Source of the DNA: Synergistaceae bacterium
GTDB taxonomy: Bacteria; Synergistota; Synergistia; Synergistales; Thermovirgaceae
Direction: 5' to 3'
NCBI GenBank assembly: GCA_012729145.1
Contig: JAAYDT010000035.1
Span: forward strand, 1 to 64,000
DNA: 64,000 nt
Part shown: positions 48,713 through 57,165 of the stretch, in pieces
Numbering within the stretch: position 1 is the first letter of the stretch
Layout: every line of letters starts with the position of its first letter
The notes under the pieces: generated by a model
Database searches by the model: none
The model's input: the letters and a program-made list of their open reading frames with translations, nothing else
Told to the model about the DNA's origin: nothing
Made by a program: the position numbers and the translations under genes

Positions 48713-49690
48713 CTATACTTTTCTCTCTTCCAGGACGGCCCCCAGAAAACCGGCGGCGCTTGAAAGCATGAACCGCATCTCGCGAGACCTTACATCCGCC
48801 GGAAGAAGCGAAAAGTCGGCAAGCCATGGATCCCTTTCTACAACGAAGCCGAGCAGTTCCCCCATTTCCACCTGGTTCTCAAATTTATATCCCTTCATGT
48901 TGAGGAACTCACTGAAAAGCTTTCTCCATAGACGGATCTGCTCTCCCGCATGGTCCAGCATTTCCCTGACCTGCTCCGTGCAACCGAAGTGAGCGTAGCA
49001 TAGCAAGGACGCATCAATGCCTTTCAGTTCCTCGATCGATCGCAGCGCAGTTTCGATGTAAAAACGGGGCGGGGATGCCGGCCTGAGCATGTACCTTCTC
49101 TCGCCCGCTCCTGGGACCAGGTGGTCAAGGCGTGTAAAGGTGCTCGCCGCTTCACCGGCAAAGAGAACCTGACCTTCCGGGGTCCAGTAGAAAAAGGAGC
49201 GGTGGTGAGGAGCGTGACCAGGAGTGTCCACGGCGGTTATGCCAGGGACAGGGACCTCTTCGGGGATAAAGCAGCTCTCGTCTACGGGAGAGGGTTCACC
49301 GTAGGCCAGGGCCATCTCCGGTATGACCTGCAGGCTGCTCTCCCAGAGCCTTTCGGGGTTTACCAGGTGACGCTTTCCCTTCGGGTGGACGGCCACCCTC
49401 GCCGAAGGGAAGGCCCGGAGCAGTTCGGCAAGCCCTCCGGAGTGGTCCAGGTGGATATGGGTAAGGAGGATATAGTCCAGTTTTTTAACATCAAGTGTGT
49501 GGAGCTCTTCGATAAGGATCGAAGCCGTTGATGTGGGGCCCACATCAACAAGGGTATTCCGTTCTCTTCCTTCGTCCCGGACAAGCCAGATCCCGAAGAA
49601 GTCGTGGTAGCCATCCAAATCCAGGGGGAGGTCGATAAGGCTCACAGAAACACCCGGTGTTATCTTCAGGTCAAGGATCTTCACTGTCAT
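48713..49690 (-). CDS. MBL-fold metallo-hydrolase
   Basis: 325 aa. Metal motif THIHLDHSGG (about 77-86), a further His in VDTPGHAPHHRSFF, Asp/Glu region FAGEAAST and His in CYAHFGC. This gives a binuclear zinc site as in glyoxalase-II or lactonase-like enzymes. The C-terminal 90 residues form a helical extension seen in several MBL families. Substrate unknown. Its promoter faces that of the FCD regulator at 49872. Confidence 0.82.
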   Translation of the reverse strand: MTVKILDLKITPGVSVSLIDLPLDLDGYHDFFGIWLVRDEGRERNTLVDVGPTSTASILIEELHTLDVKKLDYILLTHIHLDHSGGLAELLRAFPSARVAVHPKGKRHLVNPERLWESSLQVIPEMALAYGEPSPVDESCFIPEEVPVPGITAVDTPGHAPHHRSFFYWTPEGQVLFAGEAASTFTRLDHLVPGAGERRYMLRPASPPRFYIETALRSIEELKGIDASLLCYAHFGCTEQVREMLDHAGEQIRLWRKLFSEFLNMKGYKFENQVEMGELLGFVVERDPWLADFSLLPADVRSREMRFMLSSAAGFLGAVLEERKV

Positions 49691-49820
49691 TCACCTCAAT
49701 AGTTGATAGCAGTTTCAGGTTCCGACCCAGAGCATGGAACATTATCCCGGAGTGGCGCCAATCTAACAACAGCTCCTGTTCACCGAAGGCTTGACAATCG
49801 ATGTTAAGTGGGCTACGTTT

Positions 49821-49863
49821 TGGTATATCGGTTACATTTCAGTTGAATAATGGTTGTATACCA
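49821..49863. promoter_or_regulatory. TGGTATA...TATACCA operator candidate
   Basis: TGGTATA (49821-49827) and TATACCA (49857-49863) form an inverted repeat in the leader of the FCD regulator. TGGTATACCA is the familiar core of FadR/FCD-type operators, and each arm matches a half-site. A TTGACA at 49791-49796 probably belongs to the regulator promoter. Autoregulation is the likely meaning. Confidence 0.5.
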
Positions 49864-49871
49864 GTAAGGGG

Positions 49872-50513
49872 ATGCGATCCTTGAGAGAGAGAACGAAGAC
49901 CGATTCGGTTTACGAGGAGATAAAGAAGTTGATCCTCAGGGGGGAGCTATCCAGTGACACACCGATTTCGGAGAACTACCTCGCCCAGAGGTTCGGAATA
50001 AGCCGGACGCCTATCCGTGAGGCTCTGAAGCGTCTTGATATGGAGGGTTTCGTCAGGATCATACCCAACCAGGGTGTCTTTGTCCGCGACGTTTCGATCA
50101 GCGAGGTCAAGGAAATATATGACCTGCGGATAGCCCTGGAAGAGTTTGTTGTAAAGGAACTTACCCACACCCTGTCTGAAGATGATCTCTTTGTGCTCGA
50201 GGGGAACCTTGCCCGGCAGGAAGAAGCCCTCCGTAGACACGATGCCTTTGCTTTCCATGAAGAGGACCGTAAGTTCCACGACTACTTCATGAAGGCCTAC
50301 GGTAATGACATGATCACTGACTTCATAACGAACCTGCGTGACCGTATCGAGGGGATCAACGTGAACATGCTGAAACAGCCAGGGAACATGGAACTTTTTT
50401 GGGGTGAGCACAGAAGGATACTGGAAGCCCTCCGCAGAAGGGACGGAGAGGGGGCAACCAGAGAGATGGATGAGCACCTGAAGGGCGGCAAGGAGAGACT
50501 TCTCAGGGGCTGA
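49872..50513 (+). CDS. GntR-family (FCD) regulator of TRAP/dehydrogenase cluster
   Basis: 213 aa. Winged helix at about 1-75 (FGISRTPIREALKRLDMEGFVRI, PNQGVFVRD) and an FCD domain beyond, with DRKFHDYFMKAYGN and the late His in HLKGGKERL. Start ATG 49872 lies on top of its AAGGGG site, so TTG 49881, nine bp from that site, is an alternative. It is encoded directly before the second TRAP operon and probably senses its substrate. Confidence 0.85.
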   Translation: MRSLRERTKTDSVYEEIKKLILRGELSSDTPISENYLAQRFGISRTPIREALKRLDMEGFVRIIPNQGVFVRDVSISEVKEIYDLRIALEEFVVKELTHTLSEDDLFVLEGNLARQEEALRRHDAFAFHEEDRKFHDYFMKAYGNDMITDFITNLRDRIEGINVNMLKQPGNMELFWGEHRRILEALRRRDGEGATREMDEHLKGGKERLLRG

Positions 50514-50657
50514 TCCGTAGAGAGGTACGGCAGTGACCGTTTATTATCCTGAGAGGAGGGATAACGACAGGGGCAGAGGAGAGGTTTCCCCAACTGGGAG
50601 GTAAAAAAACCTGTGAGGGAGGTGAACTGTCCGGATTTCGCCGGACAGGACATTAAG

Positions 50658-51671
50658 ATGAGGAAATTGCTGACAGGAATACTGGTATTGGCTTTGCTCT
50701 TCGGTTTGGCAAGCGTTGATGCAGCTTCAGCCGCACTCAAGGGTGAGTACAAGCTCACTATGAACGTAACCACCGATACTGCCTGGGGCCAGGGCGGGGT
50801 CAAGTTCGCCGAACTGGTCAAGGAGTACACCGGAGGCAAGGTGAACGTAAAGGTCTACCCCAGCGCCCAGCTTGTCGGCGGCGACCAGATGCGCCAGGCT
50901 GAAATGGTCTCCAGTGGTGCTATAGACTTCATGCTCAACTCCACGATCAACATCGCCCCGATCATCCCGGAATGCAACGCCTTTTCGCTCCCCTTCATGT
51001 TCCCCAGTTACGAGTCCGTTGATGCTGTGACCGGCTCGGCAGCGGGCCAGATGGTCTTCGACGCCCTTGAGAAGCACAACATGGTCGGACTGGCATGGGG
51101 CGAGAACGGTTTCCGTGAGCTCACCAACAATGTCAAGCCCATAGCTCACCCCGATGACATGAAGGGTCTCAAGATCAGGGTCGTAACACCTATATACATC
51201 GATATCATGAGAGCCCTCGGCGCGAACGCCATCGCCATGAACTGGGGCGAGGTATTTACCTCGCTGCAGCAGGGCGTTATCGACGGGCAGGAGAACCCCA
51301 TTGTCGGGATCATAATCCCGAACAAGATATACGAAGTCCAGAAGCACCTCACCAACTGGCACTATTCCTACGACGCCCTTATCCTGGCCGTTAACAAGAA
51401 CGTTTGGGAGAGCTTCGATCCAGATATCAAGGAGCAGATCAAGAAGGCCGCCGTCGATGCCATGCACTGGCAGGTGCACGACGTGAGCCGTGTAGGCCTG
51501 GGAGATGGCATCGAGTTCCTCAAATCCCAGGGGATGACAGTGACCGATCCTACTCCGGAGCAGCTTGCCGCGTTCCGCGAAATGACCAAGGCGGTCTATG
51601 AGAAGTGGTCCGGAAATGTCGGTGCCGATATCGTAAAAGCCTTCGAGGAGGCTGTCTCCAGCTTTAAATAA
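50658..51671 (+). CDS. TRAP transporter solute-binding protein (DctP family)
   Basis: 337 aa with a signal peptide ending DAASA (about residue 24). MNVTTDTAWGQGG and PSAQLVGGDQMRQAEMVSSGAIDF are standard DctP strands, LKGLKIRVV carries the carboxylate-binding Arg, and EVFTSLQQGVIDGQENP is the family signature. Specificity is probably a dicarboxylate or keto acid, not resolvable here. ATG 50658 follows AGGA. A strong hairpin separates it from the membrane subunits. Confidence 0.9.
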   Translation: MRKLLTGILVLALLFGLASVDAASAALKGEYKLTMNVTTDTAWGQGGVKFAELVKEYTGGKVNVKVYPSAQLVGGDQMRQAEMVSSGAIDFMLNSTINIAPIIPECNAFSLPFMFPSYESVDAVTGSAAGQMVFDALEKHNMVGLAWGENGFRELTNNVKPIAHPDDMKGLKIRVVTPIYIDIMRALGANAIAMNWGEVFTSLQQGVIDGQENPIVGIIIPNKIYEVQKHLTNWHYSYDALILAVNKNVWESFDPDIKEQIKKAAVDAMHWQVHDVSRVGLGDGIEFLKSQGMTVTDPTPEQLAAFREMTKAVYEKWSGNVGADIVKAFEEAVSSFK

Positions 51672-51686
51672 CATACCATGCTCAAG

Positions 51687-51710
51687 GGGGAGCCGCAGGA
51701 GCGGCTCCCC
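51687..51710 (+). other. Intercistronic hairpin between TRAP binding protein and membrane subunits
   Basis: GGGGAGCCGC-AGGA-GCGGCTCCCC is a perfect 10-bp stem with a tetraloop, followed by TGTTCCC. It sits 16 bp after the dctP stop and would favour more binding protein than permease through partial termination or mRNA stabilisation. Confidence 0.6.
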
Positions 51711-51764
51711 TGTTCCCGTCCCGGGAGAGGCATCTGTCGGGGATCATCCGATAGGAAGGGAACG

Positions 51765-52277
51765 GTGCTAAGGATGTTCAAGTTACTTGACAGGATCGAA
51801 GAGTGGACCTGTGTCACAATGCTTTTCTTCATGGCCATGCTGGCCTTTGTCAATGTGATCGTAAGGTACCTGACTGTTTTCTCTTTCTCCTTCTCGGAGG
51901 AGCTGCTTGTGAACCTCTTCGTCTGGATAACGATGCTCGGAGCTTCGATCGCGACCCGGAAGGGGTCACTGATCGGCGTCAGTTATCTCTTTGACCGGAT
52001 GCCCCCGTCGCTGAAGAAGTTATCGACCGCGGTATTCGTCCTCTGCGGAGTCACCCTTTTCGGCCTTCTCACCATGCATGGGATCGATATGGTCAAGAGC
52101 GAGTTCAGGTCCGGAATGACCACGTACTCCATGGCGCTGCCTATGTGGATCTTCGGAATGGCCGTGCCTGTCTGTGCCTTTATCCTGATCCTGAGAACGA
52201 TCCAGAGGGGCGTACATGAATGGAATGACCTGTCTGGTCCACAGACGGGGTCCTGCCCGGAGGTGGACCAAAGATGA
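51765..52277 (+). CDS. TRAP transporter small membrane subunit (DctQ-type)
   Basis: 170 aa with four hydrophobic helices. FVNVIVRYLTVFSFSFSEEL and LFVWITMLGASIATRKGSLIGV are DctQ hallmarks. GTG 51765 is chosen because AGGAAGGG precedes it; ATG 51774 is the alternative. The stop overlaps the DctM start (ATGA). Confidence 0.88.
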   Translation: MLRMFKLLDRIEEWTCVTMLFFMAMLAFVNVIVRYLTVFSFSFSEELLVNLFVWITMLGASIATRKGSLIGVSYLFDRMPPSLKKLSTAVFVLCGVTLFGLLTMHGIDMVKSEFRSGMTTYSMALPMWIFGMAVPVCAFILILRTIQRGVHEWNDLSGPQTGSCPEVDQR

Positions 52278-53560
52278 GTATAGATCCGGGTGTTTTTCTG
52301 TTAGGCCTTTTCTTTATCTTCCTTGCCTTCAAGGTACCCATAGCCGTCGCTCTCGGCATGGCGGGGATGGCCGTCGTCTACTGGTACAACCTGGGAGCAC
52401 AGATGTTCGCTCCCGTGTTCTTTGCCAACATCTCCAAATTCTCGCTACTGGCCATTCCATTCTTCATCCTCGCCGGGGTCATCATGGGGAGGGCGAAGAT
52501 CTCAGACAAGATCATCAGGCTGATCATGTTAATGGTGGGACCCGTGAGCGGAGGAATGGCAATTGTGACGATAATCACGGCCCTCTTCTGGGGAGCCGTT
52601 TCAGGTTCGGGGCCGGCTACCGTCGCCGCCCTTGGCACCATTCTGATCCCGGGCATGGTCAAGGCCGGTTACGACAGGGGTTTCGCTGCCGCCCTGACCT
52701 CATCGGCAAGCGGATTGGCCATAGTGATCCCTCCGAGCATCGGCTTTATCGTCTACGGTGTTATCACGGGAGCCTCGATCAGCGAACTGTTCCTTGCAGG
52801 GATAATTCCCGGGATCCTGGTGGGTCTCTTCCTTATAGTCGCTGCCTTTATCATCTCCGTAGCGCGAGGCTACAAGGGCGACAGGTTCGGAACGGCAAAG
52901 GAGGTCCTAACGGCCTTCAAGGATGCCTTCTGGGCTCTGCTCACTCCAGTGATAATCCTGGGGGGGATATACGGGGGGATCTTCACTCCCACGGAAGCCG
53001 CTGCTGTTGGAGTGGCCTACGGCCTTTTCGTAGGCTTTGTCGTCTACCGTACGCTCACCCTCAAGGATCTTTACGAACTCCTTGTGGACGCCTGCGCTTC
53101 TTCAGCGGTGGTGATGCTGGTAGTCGCCTTCGCCGGGATCTTCGGATGGGCCATGATGGTCCTCGGGGTTGTTGAGAGGGTCTCCGAGGGAGTCATAGCC
53201 ATGAGTTCCAACCCCTTCGTGGTGATAGCCCTGATCAACGTAATACTGATCATATCGGGGATGCTACTGGACGCCATATCTATCTATTACCTTCTGATGC
53301 CGATTTTCATGCCCGTCATCGCCCATTTCGGTTGGGACCCGGTCTGGTTCGGGGTGGTTATGACCATCAACCTTGCCATAGGCCAGGTAACGCCCCCCGT
53401 GGCGGTCAACCTGTACGTTGGCTGCAATGTGGCGGGGGTCTCCATGGACGAAATATCCAGGGCGGTGGTTCCCTTCATTCTGGCTTCTATCGCGGCCCTG
53501 GCGGTGATCGTCTACCTGCCGGGCATTACCCTTTGGCTGCCGAACCTGCTGATGCGTTAG
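52274..53560 (+). CDS. TRAP transporter large membrane subunit (DctM-type)
   Basis: 428 aa. IPFFILAGVIMGRAKIS, GAVSGSGPATVAALGTILIPGM, GLAIVIPPSIGFIVYG and GQVTPPVAVNLYVGCNVAG are the DctM signatures, and about twelve helices are present. It completes the second TRAP system and precedes the dehydrogenase complex genes by 76 bp. Confidence 0.92.
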   Translation: MSIDPGVFLLGLFFIFLAFKVPIAVALGMAGMAVVYWYNLGAQMFAPVFFANISKFSLLAIPFFILAGVIMGRAKISDKIIRLIMLMVGPVSGGMAIVTIITALFWGAVSGSGPATVAALGTILIPGMVKAGYDRGFAAALTSSASGLAIVIPPSIGFIVYGVITGASISELFLAGIIPGILVGLFLIVAAFIISVARGYKGDRFGTAKEVLTAFKDAFWALLTPVIILGGIYGGIFTPTEAAAVGVAYGLFVGFVVYRTLTLKDLYELLVDACASSAVVMLVVAFAGIFGWAMMVLGVVERVSEGVIAMSSNPFVVIALINVILIISGMLLDAISIYYLLMPIFMPVIAHFGWDPVWFGVVMTINLAIGQVTPPVAVNLYVGCNVAGVSMDEISRAVVPFILASIAALAVIVYLPGITLWLPNLLMR

Positions 53561-53636
53561 TGAATGTCCCGAACAACAAGATCATACACGGCAACAGGAC
53601 CGGATGATCATTTTCAGGAAGAGGGGTGGGGGATCC

Positions 53637-54635
53637 TTGAGCGCAAAGAAAGTTAAGGAGAAGAAGGGCCTGAACAAGTACCCCAGGACGCTTCTCGAGC
53701 AGTTCTACAGGACCATGCTTACAATAAGGTCTTTCGATAAAAAGGTGGAGGAAAAGTTCCTGGCCGGCGAGATACCGGGTTTCGTTCATCTTTACATCGG
53801 CGAGGAGGCCATCGCAGCAGGGGTGATCTCGAACCTCTCCAGGGAGGATTATATCCAGAGCACTCACCGCGGTCACGGACACACCATAGCCAAAGGTGCC
53901 GATCTGAAGAGAATGATGGCCGAGATCTTCGGAAAGAAGGAAGGATACTGCAAGGGGAAGGGAGGCTCCATGCATATTGCCGATCTGAGCATCGGGATGC
54001 TGGGAGCCAACGGCGTTGTCGGAGGCGGTTTCAATATCGCCACCGGCGCAGCTCTGGCCACAAAGATGCAGGGCAAGAACAACGTATCGGTGGTCTTTTT
54101 CGGTGACGGGGCCTCCAATCGCGGTACCTTCCATGAGGCCGCGAACATGGCCGCAGTCTGGGACCTGCCCGTACTGTTCGTTTGTGAGAACAACCAGTAT
54201 GCCTCTACCACTCCCTACATGACCACTACCTCCGTCGAGAACATTGCTGACAGGGCAGCGGGCTACGGGATGCCCGGGGTAATAGTGGACGGGAACGACA
54301 TATTTGCAGTATACGAAGAGTCGCAAAAGCTGATCGACCGGGCGAGAAGGGGTGAAGGCCCGTCGCTTCTGGAGTGCAAGACCTACCGGGTAAAGGGACA
54401 CTATGTGGGAGATCCGGAGCGATACAGGACAAAGGAAGAAGTTGACAAGGTCTGCGAGAGCAATGACCCCATCGACAGGTTCGAGTGCACCGTCCTGGAC
54501 GGCAAGCTCTTCAGCAGGGAGGAGCTTGATGCGATAAAAGCCTCGGCCGGTAAGGAAGTCGAAAAGGCTCTCGAGTTCGCCAGGAATGCCGAGGAGCCGG
54601 AAATTTCGGAACTCTTCGCGGGCGTCTACGCGTAA
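53637..54635 (+). CDS. 2-oxoacid/acetoin dehydrogenase E1 alpha subunit
   Basis: 332 aa thiamine-diphosphate enzyme subunit. GFVHLYIGEEAIAAG, STHRGHGHTIAKG, the TPP/Mg motif VVFFGDGASNRG...ENNQYA, and KTYRVKGHYVGDPERYR. It is closest in style to AcoA of acetoin dehydrogenase, although pyruvate or branched 2-oxoacids are possible. The start is TTG 53637 with GGTGGGGG upstream. The following genes encode E1 beta, E2 and E3 in order, so a complete complex is encoded. Confidence 0.88.
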   Translation: MSAKKVKEKKGLNKYPRTLLEQFYRTMLTIRSFDKKVEEKFLAGEIPGFVHLYIGEEAIAAGVISNLSREDYIQSTHRGHGHTIAKGADLKRMMAEIFGKKEGYCKGKGGSMHIADLSIGMLGANGVVGGGFNIATGAALATKMQGKNNVSVVFFGDGASNRGTFHEAANMAAVWDLPVLFVCENNQYASTTPYMTTTSVENIADRAAGYGMPGVIVDGNDIFAVYEESQKLIDRARRGEGPSLLECKTYRVKGHYVGDPERYRTKEEVDKVCESNDPIDRFECTVLDGKLFSREELDAIKASAGKEVEKALEFARNAEEPEISELFAGVYA

Positions 54636-54656
54636 GGATGGGTTGGTGAAAGGATC

Positions 54657-55628
54657 ATGAGAGAGATCACGTTCTCACAGGCCACGCTGGAAGCTATGGA
54701 CGAGGAGATGACCCGTGATGAAAGGGTTTTCGTCATGGGTGAGGATATCGCAAGGCAGGGTGGGATCTTCGGACAGTTCAAGGGGCTTCCCGACAAGTTC
54801 GGGAAGGACAGGGTGAAGGACACTCCCATAAGTGAGACGGCCATCGTCGGAGCGGCCATAGGAGCTGCCCTGACGGGCATGAGACCTGTAGCGGACATGC
54901 ACTTTGCCGATTTCATGGGCGTCTGCATGGACGAGATATTCAACCAGATGGCGAAGATACACTATATGTTCGGAGGCCAGAGGTCTGTCCCTATGGTGCT
55001 GAGGGCTCCTGACGGACTTATCAACCAGGCAGCGGCACAACACTCCCAGAGCATAGAGGCCTGGTTCATGCACATCCCGGGGCTGAAGGTGGTCATACCC
55101 TCCAACCCTGCCGATGCGAAGGGGCTTCTGAAATCTGCCATAAGGGACGATAGTCCAGTGATCTACTTCGAGCACAAGGCCCTTTTCAACACCCGCGGAG
55201 CTGTCCCTGACGGCGAGGTGTTGTCCCCTATAGGCAAGGCCAAGGTGGCAAGGGAGGGTAGCGATGTGACCCTTGTATCCTACTCTCACTGCATGGGTCT
55301 TTCCCTGAAGGCGGCGGATATCCTTGCCGGCGAAGATGTATCGGTGGAGTGCATAGACCTCAGGACCATCTCTCCTATCGACAAGGAAACCATTCTTGCC
55401 TCGGTGGCCAAGACCACCAGGCTTGTTATTGCCCACGAAGCGGTTAAACAGGGAGGTGTGGGAGCCGAGATATCGGCCATAGTAGCCGAAGAGGGGATCG
55501 ACTTCCTCGACGCCCCCATTGTTAGGGTAGGAGCCCCCTTTACTCCGGTGCCCTTTGCCCGGCCTCTAGAACAGGCCTACAGGGTCACCCCCGAGAAGAT
55601 CGCCGAAGCGATCCGGGGACTCTTCTGA
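54657..55628 (+). CDS. 2-oxoacid/acetoin dehydrogenase E1 beta subunit
   Basis: 323 aa transketolase-like protein. It starts REITFSQATLEAMDEEM, and GEDIARQGGIFGQFKGL, TPISETAIVGAAIGAALTGMRPV, LRAPDGLINQAAAQHSQ and the C-terminal VRVGAPFTPVPF are conserved E1 beta segments. It pairs with the alpha subunit to decarboxylate the 2-oxoacid or cleave acetoin. Confidence 0.9.
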   Translation: MREITFSQATLEAMDEEMTRDERVFVMGEDIARQGGIFGQFKGLPDKFGKDRVKDTPISETAIVGAAIGAALTGMRPVADMHFADFMGVCMDEIFNQMAKIHYMFGGQRSVPMVLRAPDGLINQAAAQHSQSIEAWFMHIPGLKVVIPSNPADAKGLLKSAIRDDSPVIYFEHKALFNTRGAVPDGEVLSPIGKAKVAREGSDVTLVSYSHCMGLSLKAADILAGEDVSVECIDLRTISPIDKETILASVAKTTRLVIAHEAVKQGGVGAEISAIVAEEGIDFLDAPIVRVGAPFTPVPFARPLEQAYRVTPEKIAEAIRGLF

Positions 55629-55662
55629 GAGGACTCCCGGTAATGACATGTGAGGATAACCG

Positions 55663-57165
55663 ATGGAACAGGTGACCATGCCCAAGCTCGGCCTGACCAT
55701 GACGGAGGGTACCGTTTCGAAGTGGAAGGTCTCCCCTGGTGACAGGATAAAAAAGGAGGAAGTGCTCCTGGTCGTTGCCACCGACAAGCTGACCTACGAT
55801 GTGACGTCACCTATCGATGGTGTCGTACTTGAGATACTGGTCAAAGAGGGCGAGAGTGTTCCCGTTGGCAAAGTCCTGGCGGTCCTGGGAGAGGCGGGAG
55901 AAAAGGTATCTGCCGCGGATCGGCAAGGGGAGAGGCCCGAACCTGGGCCAGAAGAGGCAGTGGAGCGACCCTCAACCTCGACACCTCTGTCCAGAGGAGT
56001 TGGAACGAATGAGGATGTTCCCGGGCCAGAAAGCAAGGGGCAGACAGCTGCGGCGTCACCCCTCGCAAGGAAGTGGGCAAGGTCTTTTGGGCTCGACATC
56101 GGCGCTATCGAAGGTAGCGGTCCCGGTGGCCGGGTAGTGAAGGACGATGTTATGAAGGCCTCGACAAGGTCCCGTGCTACCCCGTTGGCGCGGAAGATCG
56201 CAAGGGAGGCTGGTATCAGCGTTCAGGAGATATCAGGGACAGGCCCGATGGGTCGAACCACCGCCGGAGATGTGAAGGCATACCTTGCTTCACCTCCCAA
56301 GGAGAGGATCAGGGTCTCCCCTGTGGCCGCTAGGCTGGCGGAAGACCTGGAAGTACCTCTGGGGACGATCAAGGTGTCCGGCAGGATCATGAAGGGCGAC
56401 GTGCTCGAGGCAGCCTGTGCAGCGAAAGAGAGTAAAACTGTGAATAGGAGGGTTCCTCTCACCCCGATGCGGAAGGTCATCGCCGAGAGGATGACCTTCA
56501 GCGCTTCGACCATCCCGTCGGTCTTCTTCAACATCGAGACCGATTTCACCGAGTTCATCGGTTTCAGGAAGGCCTTGAACGAGGAGCTTGAAGGGAGCGG
56601 GGTCAAGGTCTCCTTCAACGATATCCTTATGAAGATCTGCGCCAGGGCCCTGGTGGAGATGCCCATGGCCAACGCCTCATACGATCCCGGGCGGAACGAG
56701 TACATCCTGCACGACGATATCAACATCGGGATAGCTGTTGCCGTAGAAGGTGGATTGCTGGTCCCGAACGTCAAGAAAGTACAGGAAAAACCCTTGCCCG
56801 TGATCGCCATGGAATCGCTGGAGCTGGTCAACAAGGCGAGGAAGAGCAGGCTTCTCCCGGAAGAGATGCAGGGGGGGACCTTTACGATCACCAACCTGGG
56901 GATGTTCGGGATCCATGATTTCATCCCCATCATCAACCCACCCGAGGCCTGCATCCTGGCAGTGAACGTGGTCACCGAACGCCCGGTCTGCAGGGACGGG
57001 CAGGTGGTAGTAAGACCCATGTCAATGATAGGCCTTACGGCCGATCACAGGATCCTCGATGGAGCCGATGCAGCCAGGTTCCTTGCCCGGGTCAGGGAGC
57101 TGGTGGAAAAACCCTGGATGACCCTTGTCCAGGAGTGGCAGACAGATAAATGGAGCGTGAACTGA
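55663..57165 (+). CDS. Dihydrolipoamide acyltransferase (E2) with three tandem E3-binding domains
   Basis: 500 aa. One lipoyl domain (1-76) with K42 in ATDKLTYDV. Then three peripheral-subunit-binding repeats at about 131-166 (SPLARKWARSFG, GSGPGGRVVKDDV), 171-210 (TPLARKIAREAG, GTGPMGRTTAGDV) and 217-252 (SPVAARLAEDL, a degenerate copy lacking GxGGR). The catalytic domain runs from about 265, with His462 in DHRILDG. Most E2 proteins have a single such domain, so three is unusual. The TGA overlaps the E3 start (TGATG). Confidence 0.9.
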   Translation: MEQVTMPKLGLTMTEGTVSKWKVSPGDRIKKEEVLLVVATDKLTYDVTSPIDGVVLEILVKEGESVPVGKVLAVLGEAGEKVSAADRQGERPEPGPEEAVERPSTSTPLSRGVGTNEDVPGPESKGQTAAASPLARKWARSFGLDIGAIEGSGPGGRVVKDDVMKASTRSRATPLARKIAREAGISVQEISGTGPMGRTTAGDVKAYLASPPKERIRVSPVAARLAEDLEVPLGTIKVSGRIMKGDVLEAACAAKESKTVNRRVPLTPMRKVIAERMTFSASTIPSVFFNIETDFTEFIGFRKALNEELEGSGVKVSFNDILMKICARALVEMPMANASYDPGRNEYILHDDINIGIAVAVEGGLLVPNVKKVQEKPLPVIAMESLELVNKARKSRLLPEEMQGGTFTITNLGMFGIHDFIPIINPPEACILAVNVVTERPVCRDGQVVVRPMSMIGLTADHRILDGADAARFLARVRELVEKPWMTLVQEWQTDKWSVN

